Below are positions 8,330 to 17,211 of a stretch of 64,000 nucleotides of DNA, piece after piece. The DNA comes from Lachnospiraceae bacterium UBA7179 (lineage in GTDB: Bacteria > Bacillota > Clostridia > Lachnospirales > Lachnospiraceae): NCBI GenBank assembly GCA_002491195.1, contig DKVL01000107.1, forward strand, positions 10,837 to 74,836. The letters are read 5' to 3'. Position 1 is the stretch's first letter. Each line of letters opens with the position of its first letter. The notes under the pieces are model-generated. The model made no database searches and had not been told where the DNA came from. It worked only from the letters and a program-made list of their open reading frames with translations. The position numbers and the translations under genes were made by a program.

Positions 8330-10135
8330 TCACAAAGTAAACTCACTTACATCCTTGATCAACGTCTCAACTTTTCCTTCCAAATCTTCCACAATCTGGC
8401 TTGAATCATCCACCATCCTTGCAAGTTCCGCAGACATCGCTGAAGTTTCCTCCGCGACAGACGCATTATCCTGCGCAAGATCGTTCAGCACAGAGAGTGT
8501 TCCTGTGACATTTGCCCGCTGACTGTCGATCTCCTGCGTCATCGCATCAATAGAATTCACTGAAGCAAAGCAGTTTGTAAGCTCCTGATTCAATTTTTCC
8601 ATGATATGCTGTGTCTCTGTCAGAGAATTTACCTGTAGTTCCACTGCCTCGTTGATCTCCTTCATCACAATCACGGACTTCTCCGCATTGCTCTGCAGTT
8701 CCACCACAGTCTTACCAATCTCCTCCACCGAATTCGTAGACTGACTCGCCAGCTTTGCAATCTCATCCGCCACCACAGAAAAGCCTTTTCCTGCTTCCCC
8801 TGCTCTCGCCGCTTCAATGCTTGCATTCAATGCCAGCAGGCTTGTCTGGTCAGAGATCTCATTGATCAGATTCGCTGCCACATGAATCTGTTCCACCGAC
8901 TTGTTGGTACTCGCCGTCTGCTCCGCCATGGCAGAGATACGCTGACGTGTCTTGCTGCTAATCTCAATGAGCTGTTTCAACGTCGCCATAGACTGTTCGC
9001 TAATACGATTCATTTCATCCGCATTCTGGTTCAGACTTGTCACCTCTGCTCCTGTGTGGTTGATCTGATCCGCCATCGTAACAACATTTCCGTTCGCCTC
9101 ATCAGTGGAAGAAGCCTGCTTTGTGACGTTCTGGGCAATGGATTCCACTGCAGTGGATACCTGCGAGATGGATTCCTTCATATTATTAAAAGCTGTGTCA
9201 AAATTTCCGAGCGCGTTACCCACGCCATTGGAAATCTCTGTAATTCCCTGCAGAAGGGAGCGCATGTTCTCCTGGGCCACATGCAGGGCATCCGCAGTCT
9301 GCCCAATCTCATTGCGTGTCCGCACATTAACACTGGTAGTCAGATTGCCCTCGGATATCTTCTGTGCAAATTCCTGAATCCTCTTTAACGGCGCGACAAG
9401 CCTCTTACCAACAATAAACGCTCCAACCAGCGCAATCAGAATAGCAAGGATAAACACTACATTAGACCGAATCACTACACTGATATAATCACTGTCGAGC
9501 TGCTGTCTGACGATATCCTTTGCCGCATTCATATCATCAACATAATTGCCAGTACAAACACACCACCCCCATGGCTCAAACAGTTGCGAATACGCAATCT
9601 TGGGCGCAACTGTCACACCGTCTGACTTTGTAAAATTAAATTCATTATATCCACCCTTATCCGCGCTCTTACAGACATTGACTACGGACTGTGTAATCAT
9701 AACACCGTTCTGGTCCTGAAGATCCTTTCGGTTATCGCCTTCCTGTTCTGTCAGAACCGCATGCATCACCAGCACATAATCTAACCCATCAATCCAGAAA
9801 TATCCGCTCTGGTCATCCCTATAGCGCATGGCACGCACACAATTCTTCGCATCCTCCTGTGCCTCCTCCTCAGTTTTCTCTCCCGCCTGAAATTTGTCAT
9901 ACTCGCTCTGTATCACTGCAATCGCACTCTGAACCTGCGATTTTATTTCTGCTTTGTATCCTTCGTCCACCGCTTCCTCGTATGTCAGATAGGACGACTT
10001 CGACATCGACTGAATCGAAAATATGGAGTTTCCCCCGATTCCGATTGCTGCAACTGCCGCCACCGCACCGCACAGCAACATAATCGAACTGATCAAGCTT
10101 CTTTTCTTTTTCCCTAAATTGCCTGTTTCACTCAT
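8330..10135 (-). CDS. Methyl-accepting chemotaxis protein with Cache sensor
   Basis: The start at 10135 (MSETGN) is preferred because AGGAGG lies ten bases upstream, giving 601 residues. Order: a membrane segment near residues 15-37, an extracellular single Cache domain of about 150 residues ([15 protein letters not shown], and [12 protein letters not shown] near its end), a second membrane segment, HAMP, and a cytoplasmic MCP signalling domain with the invariant hairpin tip [20 protein letters not shown]. It should sense a small extracellular ligand and control CheA. No chemotaxis or flagellar genes are nearby, so it is an orphan receptor. Confidence 0.93.
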   Translation of the reverse strand: MSETGNLGKKKRSLISSIMLLCGAVAAVAAIGIGGNSIFSIQSMSKSSYLTYEEAVDEGYKAEIKSQVQSAIAVIQSEYDKFQAGEKTEEEAQEDAKNCVRAMRYRDDQSGYFWIDGLDYVLVMHAVLTEQEGDNRKDLQDQNGVMITQSVVNVCKSADKGGYNEFNFTKSDGVTVAPKIAYSQLFEPWGWCVCTGNYVDDMNAAKDIVRQQLDSDYISVVIRSNVVFILAILIALVGAFIVGKRLVAPLKRIQEFAQKISEGNLTTSVNVRTRNEIGQTADALHVAQENMRSLLQGITEISNGVGNALGNFDTAFNNMKESISQVSTAVESIAQNVTKQASSTDEANGNVVTMADQINHTGAEVTSLNQNADEMNRISEQSMATLKQLIEISSKTRQRISAMAEQTASTNKSVEQIHVAANLINEISDQTSLLALNASIEAARAGEAGKGFSVVADEIAKLASQSTNSVEEIGKTVVELQSNAEKSVIVMKEINEAVELQVNSLTETQHIMEKLNQELTNCFASVNSIDAMTQEIDSQRANVTGTLSVLNDLAQDNASVAEETSAMSAELARMVDDSSQIVEDLEGKVETLIKDVSEFTL

Positions 10136-10274
10136 TTTATACATTCCTCCTGTACTGTAACCTTTCTGCCCTCTTCTCAACGAAAGAACCATAAGGAACT
10201 GGCAATTTTACTTGTCATCTTACTTCTTTATAGTTACTAAGCAGCGTTATCAGTATTTATTTTATACCGATTAC

Positions 10275-10316
10275 CAAAATAAAGCAACTAATTTGTCGAA
10301 ATTAGCTGCTTTATTT
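10275..10316. terminator. Long hairpin terminator downstream of the DtxR-type gene
   Basis: The two arms 10275-10293 and 10298-10316 pair over 19 positions with one mismatch around a GTCG loop and end in TTTT on either strand. It lies 48 bases after the stop of the DtxR-type gene and upstream of the MCP gene, so it separates the two minus-strand units. Confidence 0.8.
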
Positions 10317-10364
10317 TGACAAAATATGTGCAAATCAGACAATACCAAACAATATTCAAGCTTA

Positions 10365-10733
10365 TCATAAATGCTGTTTTACAAAATTTTTAATCGCATC
10401 ATAACTCTCTTTGTGGAGAATATGTTCAATCCTGCAGGCATCCTCAATTGCAATGCTCTCTGGAACCCCCAGCTTGATAAACCACTCCGATATGAATTGA
10501 TGGCGCTCATAGATCAGTTCCGCGATGCGTTTCCCGGAATCCGTCAGATAGATAAAGCCCGCATCTGTGACCGTAATATGGTTCTTTTCGCGAAGGTTCT
10601 TCATTGCGATGCTGACGCTCGACTTCTTAAAGCCCAGTTCGTTTGCAATGTCAACAGAGCGGACAACGGGAAGTTTCTTACTTAGGATCAGTATTGTTTC
10701 CAGATAATTTTCAGCAGATTCGTTTTCTATCAT
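10365..10733 (-). CDS. DtxR/MntR-family metal-dependent regulator
   Basis: The start at 10733 (MIENES) follows GGGAGG and gives 122 residues. An N-terminal winged helix (VRSVDIANELGFKKSSVSIAMKNL) is followed by the dimerisation/metal domain with the family signature DACRIEHILHKES, whose Cys, Glu and His residues can bind metal. It lacks the C-terminal SH3-like domain, so it resembles MntR-sized members. It probably represses metal uptake when Mn or Fe is plentiful. No transporter is adjacent, so the target is unknown. Confidence 0.88.
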   Translation of the reverse strand: MIENESAENYLETILILSKKLPVVRSVDIANELGFKKSSVSIAMKNLREKNHITVTDAGFIYLTDSGKRIAELIYERHQFISEWFIKLGVPESIAIEDACRIEHILHKESYDAIKNFVKQHL

Positions 10734-10907
10734 TTTTATACCTCCCGCGTGCTTTAGCACGCACACAAATCAATAGTTCTTCTCTCTTACTTATTCTATT
10801 CAAACTATGATCATTAACTCTATCCATTTGCAGAAAATGCTTTTCTCGTTAACGCCCATTATAGCACGATTCTAAAGCGATTTCAACAAATGCGTATCTC
10901 CGCATCC

Positions 10908-12044
10908 TCACGTCAATACCCCTTTACAGTAGTCCAACACCTTCTCCAACGCGTTTTTGTTGGTTGCGTAGTAGACGCGATTGTCCACGTGACTCACCTT
11001 GACGAGCCCTGCCACAAGCAATGCATTCATGTGATGGGAGACTGTTGCGGTTGTCAGATTCAGATGCTTTGCCAGCTCGCTCCCGTACGCCTCCTTGTCA
11101 CGGATATAGGAAAGAATCGCAAATTTGCTCTTGTCAGCCAGGAGCTTTAACACCGAGACAGCATAGTTCTCAAAGCTTTCACCCTGCAGTTCGGGATTGA
11201 TACTGATATCGAAATCCTCCCCGAAGAGGATTCCTATCCTATAATAATCCGGCTCCTCATAAGTGAGTCCGTCAGCCCCCATATCATTATGCAGCATGAT
11301 CACATTAGAATAGATTATCGATGCCTGCAGAAAAAATCCAAAGGGACTGCTCTCTACATCCACATTTGTCGCCTCCCTGATGTACGAAGCGAGATCCCGT
11401 TCTTCCAGTTGTTTTGACCAATACTGATAAAAAAGCTGCACCAGTTCTTCCAGTTCTTTTTGGAAACGATGCAATAACGCCTCCGCTTTTTCCAACAATC
11501 CGATCAGCCTCTCAATATGTTTCGTCCTGTCGAAGAAGATCTTCTGAATCTTCCATTTCTCCTCGTCTTTGATCTCCATTGTCATCAGATAACATATGAT
11601 CGCATAGGGATCGCTCATCTTTGCCGTCTTCCCGTCCCTCACGACCGATTCCGTATAGCCCTGCAGACAAACGCCAAAGTTTTCACAGTACTCCTGTTCC
11701 GTAAGACCTTTTAAATAGTTCCCGAATGCTGTAATATCCTGAAAATCCACATGCTTGAAGTCCTCCCACAAAAGCACCAGGTTGCCGACACATCCCAGTG
11801 CGGCGTCATCCCGCTTCGGAAAATAGTATTGCAATTGTTCCATATCCTCCGAAAACGCACTCCTGGCCGCGTGCTCGATCTGTTCAAGCACCTCGAATTT
11901 CCGAAGTCCCTCCCGAAACGGATTTGCATATTTTCTGTTGAGTGTTTCTTTCGTTTCCTGATAACTTCTCCCTTCTCCCAGATGCCTCAACAATGAAACA
12001 CTCTCCATAATATAATCTACTTCCCGGCTGATTTCCCGCACCAT
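10908..12044 (-). CDS. ArsR-type winged-helix regulator with large N-terminal domain
   Basis: A 378-residue protein preceded by AGGAGT. About 280 residues of helical sequence that I cannot name are followed by a C-terminal ArsR/HTH_5 winged helix (ADKSKFAILSYIRDKEAYGSELAKHL, then TTATVSHHMNAL). The large N-terminal part probably senses an effector. It is 18 bases after the MFS remnant, and the two appear to be transcribed from the promoter/operator at 12761-12845, which fits negative autoregulation of a drug-efflux pair. Confidence 0.8.
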   Translation of the reverse strand: MVREISREVDYIMESVSLLRHLGEGRSYQETKETLNRKYANPFREGLRKFEVLEQIEHAARSAFSEDMEQLQYYFPKRDDAALGCVGNLVLLWEDFKHVDFQDITAFGNYLKGLTEQEYCENFGVCLQGYTESVVRDGKTAKMSDPYAIICYLMTMEIKDEEKWKIQKIFFDRTKHIERLIGLLEKAEALLHRFQKELEELVQLFYQYWSKQLEERDLASYIREATNVDVESSPFGFFLQASIIYSNVIMLHNDMGADGLTYEEPDYYRIGILFGEDFDISINPELQGESFENYAVSVLKLLADKSKFAILSYIRDKEAYGSELAKHLNLTTATVSHHMNALLVAGLVKVSHVDNRVYYATNKNALEKVLDYCKGVLT

Positions 12045-12062
12045 TGAACCACTCCTTGTGTT

Positions 12063-12602
12063 TTACATATCATTACTCCAGTTGACTCTGACCAAACTTA
12101 GGACCAAGAATATTATAACACAAATCGCACCGCTGCACAGAAAAATCTGCGAGACAGAGCAAAAAGCTGCCAGCGCGCTGACGGCCAGAGACGCTGCCGG
12201 CGTCGCCGCACTCGCCCCGGCGTTAAAGATCGAGCCGACGCGCGCCAGATATTCCTGCTGCACTGTCTTCATAAACTGAACATTCAGGGCAGCTACCAGC
12301 ATACTGCAGGACATCCCAATCACAAAGGTAATGAGGATCGTCAGCTTTTTCTTGTCCATCCCCTCCACAAGCGCACCAGCAAATGGCTGCACCAGTACAG
12401 ACGGCAGCTGGTTAGCTGCATAGACCAGCGCCGACCACGCTGCATTTCCTGTGATCGCATACACAAGCCATGTAAACGCGATCGCATCGATCGAATCCCC
12501 AAAACGATTGATCAGCCCTGCCAGTATGATCTTCAAGTACTCTCTTTGTCTTAAAATGTCCCTGTAACCCACTTTCTCTGTTGTGTGTTCTTTGTTTTCC
12601 AT
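12063..12602 (-). pseudogene. MFS transporter with large internal deletion
   Basis: A continuous 179-residue frame starting after AAAGGAAG. Residues 1-110 match the N-terminus of a drug-type MFS carrier (NRFGDSIDAIAFTWLVYAITG, then EGMDKKKLTI, the loop 2-3 motif). From about residue 112 (NVQFMKTVQQEYLARVGSIF) the sequence resembles only the last two membrane helices of a roughly 410-residue carrier. Some 230 residues therefore seem to be missing in frame. With about five or six helices left it is unlikely to transport, though the frame is still open and may be expressed. Confidence 0.7.
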
Positions 12603-12760
12603 TGCTTTCCAACTTCCTTTCTCCTTTGAAACTGCAAGCTATAATACGCTTCGAATATCTGTAACGGCTTGTATTCCCATGAATGAATCGTACATCACGG
12701 ATTTCCGCACAAATTTCCCGGATAATCGATGAAACCAGGAATGTTTCTTTTTTGCCTATA

Positions 12761-12845
12761 GTTATATTAGATATATATCTAATATAACTCATAACATAAT
12801 TTTAGATGATAGTCAAGTATTTACTGATAGATATACATCTAATAT
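12761..12845 (-). promoter_or_regulatory. Promoter and palindromic operator for the ArsR/MFS unit
   Basis: 12761-12788 is a perfect 28-bp palindrome centred on ATATAT (half-site core ATTAGATAT). A second, weaker copy with the AGAT/ATCT core is at 12829-12840. On the minus strand TTGACT (12816-12811), 16 bases and TATGAG (12794-12789) form a promoter whose start point would fall in the palindrome. The layout is what an ArsR-type repressor site should look like, and the regulator gene is downstream. Confidence 0.75.
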
Positions 12846-12930
12846 ATTTTATTTTCTATAAATATTTACTTTTTTGTCAGATTATCATCGACTGCAAAGT
12901 ATTCTGTATATAACACGGAATCATTAGGAA

Positions 12931-13032
12931 TTAGGAACTATTAACAAATAACTTTTAAGGAGCTGTCGGAAAATAAGTGATGCAGGTTGCGCAGAATTTT
13001 TCTTCGAGAATTATTTTTGAATAGTTCCTTAT
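12931..13032. repeat. MITE-like element with AGGAACT termini
   Basis: The left end (12932-12955) reads TAGGAACTATTAACAAATAA and the right end (13010-13032), read on the other strand, begins TAAGGAACTATTCAAAAATA, so the element is about 100 bp with imperfect terminal inverted repeats. An internal copy starts AAGGAGCTGTCGGAAAATAA at 12957. Related ends occur elsewhere in the window (for example 45038, 49738, 63918). No coding sequence lies inside; the 12793-13142 gap holds otherwise only the operator region. Confidence 0.65.
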
Positions 13033-13142
13033 GTGATACGATATGGGTATTCCCGCTGTTATTGCACCTGAAACGATACTGCATTTCAGGCACCGCATCA
13101 TGATCATTTCCAAAAGGGCGTATCAAAAAAGGGGGGATATTT

Positions 13143-13655
13143 ATGAACACAGAACCAGACGCAAAAGAACTGTTTGAGCGATATTCCGACATGGTTTACC
13201 GGATCGCGGTATCCTACGGAAACTCTGTCCATTCCGCGGAGGACATCGTTCAGGAAGTCTTTTTGCGGTATCTAAAGAAACAGCCGCTTTTTGAGAGCGG
13301 CGATCATGAGAAGGCATGGTTTATACGCGTGGCAGTCAACTGCTGTAAGAGCCTGTTTTCCTCCGCATGGAACAGACGGATTTGCCCTTTGGAGGAGGCA
13401 GACCAATTTACGCTGCCATTCGAGCCGGACGAGTATGAGCTGTACGAGGTACTATCCGGCCTTCCGCCAAAGTACCGTATCGTCCTATATCTGCGCTATT
13501 ACGAGGAATATCAGGTACAGGAAATCGCAGAGCTTCTCAAGATCACGCCAAATCTTGCCTCCGCCAGACTATCGCGGGCAAGAAAGCTCATGAAGAACAG
13601 ATTGACAATCGCAAACGAAAGGATTGGTTTTCAAGATGAAACAAGAACAATTTAG
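13143..13655 (+). CDS. ECF sigma-70 factor
   Basis: A 170-residue sigma factor after a GGGGGG ribosome site. Region 2 is visible as DMVYRIAVSYGNSVHSAEDIVQEVFLRY and region 4 as LPPKYRIVLYLRYYEEYQVQEIAELLKI with the helix-turn-helix TPNLASARLSRARKL. It should direct RNA polymerase to a small regulon, probably including itself. Its stop overlaps the start of the next gene by 20 bases, a pairing typical of sigma factors and their membrane anti-sigma partners. Confidence 0.9.
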   Translation: MNTEPDAKELFERYSDMVYRIAVSYGNSVHSAEDIVQEVFLRYLKKQPLFESGDHEKAWFIRVAVNCCKSLFSSAWNRRICPLEEADQFTLPFEPDEYELYEVLSGLPPKYRIVLYLRYYEEYQVQEIAELLKITPNLASARLSRARKLMKNRLTIANERIGFQDETRTI

Positions 13656-14868
13656 AAATGTATATCAGCACATTCACCTCTCCGCACAGCAGAAGGACAG
13701 GATCTGGAAACAAGTCCAGACAGCATCCGACCCACAGCATACCAATCAGGCAGGAAACAGCCTCCTCCACTACCCGCACTCCGCCTCATCGGCACATTTC
13801 CACAGCACAGGTCTGTGCAGTAAAAAGGCGCTTCTTCCGACACGCGCCGCAGTCTGCCTTGGTGCACTTCTCCTGTCAGGCATGACTGTATTTGCGGCAA
13901 ATGAGCTCTCTCTGACAGACCGGCTGGCAGAAGCCATCAAAACGTTAACACAGAACGAAAAAGATGCCACCAAAGACCAGAAAGATCTCTATGCGCAGTA
14001 CGGACAGGTGCTGGACAGCGAAATCGAACTGGACAACGGCACTCTGCGGCTGGATGCGGCTCTGTATGACGAGACCAATCTGATCATTCCATTCCGCTAT
14101 CTCTTTCATTCTGACGTTGAAGGCTATGAGACGCTCACAGCCGGGGCTGATCTTGACCAGGCCAGCCCACAGGCACAGGCCGTCTATCGCCTTGATATGA
14201 AGACCTTTCTGGGACAGGTCAGCTTTCGCATTGCACCGGACTCCGTCCAGGCAAACAGCCAATATCTCATAACAGACTCTATCCTGTCAGAGGACGGAAC
14301 GATAATTGGCAGTCTTTTGGTCAATGCCCACGAGCCGAAATTCTTTGAACCGGGAACCGTGATCCAGCTTGTCAAAACTGCAGTTGCTGACATCCCCGGA
14401 CAGACAGAAGAAAGCGTTGGCACAGACGATCTGATCCAGGCTGTCGAAAGCGCTGATTCCGAAAATGATCCTGTAGTATACGCTGAATTTACGCTCGGAA
14501 CAGCGCTGGAACAGCGTGAACTGACGATCGACTCCCAAAACACGGCTGCACTGAAAGATATGGGAATATCTGTCGATAGAATATCCCTCTCGCCCCTTTC
14601 ACTCTGCTACTCGGGAAAAGGCACGCACACAAGAGCCCTTTCCGCCTCCATAACCATCATATTAAAGGACGGACGCATTATAAAAAGATCTCCTAACGGC
14701 AGTGGCTGCGCGCTGAGCGATACCAACCGTGACAATACCAGCTTTTCCTTTTTTGCCAGCGTTCTTTTTGAGGAACCTGTCCTGTTGGAAGATATCGCCG
14801 AAATTCAGATCCGAAATCATTGGGGCTCCGATATCCATATCCCAGTGGGGAACAATTCAATCGGGTAG
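13636..14868 (+). CDS. DUF4179 membrane protein, putative anti-sigma factor
   Basis: The ATG at 13636 is taken over a TTG at 13624; it overlaps the sigma gene. The 410-residue product has a cytoplasmic N-terminus of about 70 residues, one membrane helix (AAVCLGALLLSGMTVFA) and a large extracellular DUF4179 domain (for example TNLIIPFRYLFHSDV). This is the layout of membrane-bound anti-sigma factors. Oddly, the stretch encoded by 13790-13819, just before the membrane helix, is a near copy of an intergenic repeat at 4109-4138. The 3' end overlaps the convergent diguanylate cyclase gene by 12 bases. Confidence 0.75.
   Translation: MKQEQFRNVYQHIHLSAQQKDRIWKQVQTASDPQHTNQAGNSLLHYPHSASSAHFHSTGLCSKKALLPTRAAVCLGALLLSGMTVFAANELSLTDRLAEAIKTLTQNEKDATKDQKDLYAQYGQVLDSEIELDNGTLRLDAALYDETNLIIPFRYLFHSDVEGYETLTAGADLDQASPQAQAVYRLDMKTFLGQVSFRIAPDSVQANSQYLITDSILSEDGTIIGSLLVNAHEPKFFEPGTVIQLVKTAVADIPGQTEESVGTDDLIQAVESADSENDPVVYAEFTLGTALEQRELTIDSQNTAALKDMGISVDRISLSPLSLCYSGKGTHTRALSASITIILKDGRIIKRSPNGSGCALSDTNRDNTSFSFFASVLFEEPVLLEDIAEIQIRNHWGSDIHIPVGNNSIG
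13790..13819 (+). repeat. Dispersed palindromic repeat inside a coding region
   Basis: Thirty bases (CGGCACATTTCC, three variable bases, GCACAGGTCTGTGCA) match 4109-4138 with two mismatches. The copy keeps the reading frame of the DUF4179 protein, where it encodes part of the linker before the membrane helix. Confidence 0.7.
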
Positions 14869-16797
14869 AGAGGATGCGCCCCCGTACTCGCCATATACAC
14901 CTTTTGTGTCCCGCTTCACTTCATACAGAGCTTCATCCGCACGGCCCAGAAGCTCTGTTATGTCAGAAGCGGCATCCCCCGTCCACGCAAACCCGGAAGA
15001 GGCACTGATGGTCCTCGTCTCGGTATCCGACAGCACGATCTGGTTCTGTGCGAGTTTCGCATAGAACGTCTCCAGATATCCTGCAATGTCATCCCTGTCC
15101 ACGCAGCCAAAGATCATCATGCAGAACTCATCACCGGAACGCCTTGCTGTCAGGCAATGCTCTGCGGGCATATCATTCATAACCGCTGAAAAGCTTTGCA
15201 GATACCTGTCTCCCACATCATGGCCAAACGTATCGTTGATGCCCTTAAAATAATCCAGATCGATCATGACAAGCGCGCAGACTTCACCCGCAGGCATCTG
15301 CTGCAGATGCTCCGCCGCCATCTGTTTGAAGTATTGAAACTTGTACAGCCCTGTGAGCGGATCATGCGTATTCTCATAGCGCATCTGCCGTTTTTCCATA
15401 ACGTCCCCGGTGACATCCGTGATCACGCCAAGTTTTCCATTCGCAGACTCAGACAAATGAATCCTGACATACTTCGCATCGTGGATCCGGTATACGTCCG
15501 CCTCGCCCTCAATGGGTGTCTCTGTGATCCGACGGATATAGGAGTCAAACACTTTCGCTTTTTTGCAAAACTCCGCAACTGCCTGGTCTGAGATATCCAG
15601 CAGTGCTCCCAGCCCCGATGTTACAAACACACGATTTGTTCCGCTCTCGTACTCAAAAGCCGCCAGCGAAATTCCGCTGATCTCAATGATCGCCGAGATT
15701 CTGTCCGATGCATTCACAATACTTGTCACCATCGTGTTGATCCCACGGCTCAGCTCCTCAAATTCACGGTTGCCGCCGACCGACACTGTTGTGTCCAGAT
15801 TGCCGTCCGTGATCGCAGACAAATCTTCGAGAATGTGGTGAATCCCGCCGATCACCTTCTGTCTGACCAGATAATTCAGGAGAAAGATGACAGCCAGCTC
15901 GATCAGCATCAGGTAAATCCATGTGTACAGACTGTCCGACAGGAGCTGACGGAACAGAGTCTCCCCGGGCAATGCCGCACAGATCAGGACATCCTCGTAT
16001 TTCTGACTCACCACATACATTCTCCTGCCGTCCGCTCCCATCTGATAAGCCCCTTCTGTACACTGCAAAAGCTGATCCAGCTGATAGTACGCCGCACCAA
16101 AATCCCGGCTGATATCCTCGGAATGTCCCAAAACGGTCCCCGTCCCACAGTCCACCACAAAGAACTCCTCACCGACATCTGTTGGAAACCTTGCGAAAAT
16201 ATAGTCATACGTATTTCTCGACTGCGCCTCCATCAAACGCTTAGGTTCGAAGCCAACCTGCACAAAACCGCCCTTGTTCTTTCGCGCGACGCCAATATAC
16301 TGCATGATCTTGCCTGCCGACGCATTTGGCTGCGCCTCCTGAATCAGATATGCATTCTCGTCCTCACTCTCCAGAATGGCAAGAAAAGGGCGCGTCTGCT
16401 CATGGTCGGCCATGTCCATACCGATATACTGGGAGACCGATGCCGATGCGATTATACCATTCTCATCAATATAATGAAGCTCATCCACGTTCAAGAGCTT
16501 TGCAAGATACTGCATCTGTGACACATCCATGACCACCTCTTCCTGTCTGTCCAGCACATAGGCCGCCGCCTTTGCCCTGGTCAGATAGTCTTCGTTCAGA
16601 TTGTCATTCATCAGTTCCAGCTCCATCTGATTGTTCTCCAGCGTATGTATGATCTGTTCGATCTTGATGTGAAAAGCATCAAATTGTTGTTCTTCAAGCG
16701 TATGCCAGCGAAACAGAAAATTAATGAAAAGAATCAGCATAATGGCTGCTGTCAGAATGATCACCATATATTTCGTAAAAATCTTTTGCATAGACAT
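14857..16797 (-). CDS. Membrane diguanylate cyclase (GGDEF domain)
   Basis: The start at 16797 is chosen because GAGGGGG lies seven bases upstream; the product has 646 residues. Order: membrane helix near residues 9-30, an extracellular sensor of roughly 260 residues (Cache-like), a second helix, a HAMP segment (LEDLSAITDGNLDTTV), a PAS-like linker and a GGDEF domain. The active-site loop reads RRSGDEF, so the first Gly is Ser; the Asp and Glu needed for metal binding remain, and DLDYFKGINDTFGHDVGD is intact. It should make cyclic di-GMP in response to an external cue, but activity of the SGDEF variant needs proof. Confidence 0.88.
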   Translation of the reverse strand: MSMQKIFTKYMVIILTAAIMLILFINFLFRWHTLEEQQFDAFHIKIEQIIHTLENNQMELELMNDNLNEDYLTRAKAAAYVLDRQEEVVMDVSQMQYLAKLLNVDELHYIDENGIIASASVSQYIGMDMADHEQTRPFLAILESEDENAYLIQEAQPNASAGKIMQYIGVARKNKGGFVQVGFEPKRLMEAQSRNTYDYIFARFPTDVGEEFFVVDCGTGTVLGHSEDISRDFGAAYYQLDQLLQCTEGAYQMGADGRRMYVVSQKYEDVLICAALPGETLFRQLLSDSLYTWIYLMLIELAVIFLLNYLVRQKVIGGIHHILEDLSAITDGNLDTTVSVGGNREFEELSRGINTMVTSIVNASDRISAIIEISGISLAAFEYESGTNRVFVTSGLGALLDISDQAVAEFCKKAKVFDSYIRRITETPIEGEADVYRIHDAKYVRIHLSESANGKLGVITDVTGDVMEKRQMRYENTHDPLTGLYKFQYFKQMAAEHLQQMPAGEVCALVMIDLDYFKGINDTFGHDVGDRYLQSFSAVMNDMPAEHCLTARRSGDEFCMMIFGCVDRDDIAGYLETFYAKLAQNQIVLSDTETRTISASSGFAWTGDAASDITELLGRADEALYEVKRDTKGVYGEYGGASSLPD

Positions 16798-16897
16798 AGA
16801 AAAACCCCCTCGCGCAATCCCATTTCTATTATAACATGACATTCCGCGCCACGAAGGGCCTTTTCTTCGCATAATACGCCTTTTATTTCGCAGACTT

Positions 16898-17023
16898 TTA
16901 TCGCCCGGACACCTGATAATTTCTGTAGACAATTTTTCCTGCCATCGCTGCCAGCACTCCAATGAGGAAATAAATCACCGGCACAATTTTCCAGGATACA
17001 AAACAGTGTCGCAGTAGTCGCAT
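16898..17023 (-). CDS. Small single-pass membrane protein
   Basis: A 41-codon frame starting at an ATG at 17023. The product has a basic N-terminus (MRLLRHCFVSWK), one hydrophobic helix (IVPVIYFLIGVLAAMAGKIV) and a short polar tail. Only a weak ribosome site exists (AGGTG about 20 bases upstream). The composition is that of a real small membrane protein, but I recognise no family. It lies about 100 bases upstream of the diguanylate cyclase gene on the same strand and may be co-transcribed. Confidence 0.45.
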   Translation of the reverse strand: MRLLRHCFVSWKIVPVIYFLIGVLAAMAGKIVYRNYQVSGR

Positions 17024-17037
17024 CGGTACTTTTTTAT

Positions 17038-17089
17038 AATTCACACCTCAATAACTTATATGCCGATAAAAACAGGCATGGTGTGAATT
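17038..17089. other. Bipartite inverted repeat upstream of the small membrane protein
   Basis: AATTCACACC (17038-17047) pairs perfectly with GGTGTGAATT (17080-17089), and inside it ATGCC pairs with GGCAT. The interrupted hairpin is in the 5' region of the small membrane protein on the minus strand and about 120 bases before the plus-strand gene at 17212. It could be an operator or an RNA leader. The rest of the 17024-17211 gap shows only a TATACT-like -10 near 17148. Confidence 0.5.
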
Positions 17090-17211
17090 GTACCGCGTCC
17101 GCACATCATTCTGGAAATATTATGTGCGATCTTTCATGATCTGTGCTATACTATTGGCAACAGATAAGAAACTATTTATAACACAGCATTTGTCACGAAA
17201 CGAGGTACAGT

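Noticed and set aside
12412..12792. A 126-codon minus-strand frame overlapping the operator
   Set aside because: It runs through the promoter and palindrome and overlaps the MFS remnant in another frame.
17061..17068. GCCGATAA, resembling a sigma-28 -10 element
   Set aside because: No TAAA element at the needed spacing upstream, and the bases lie inside a hairpin loop.
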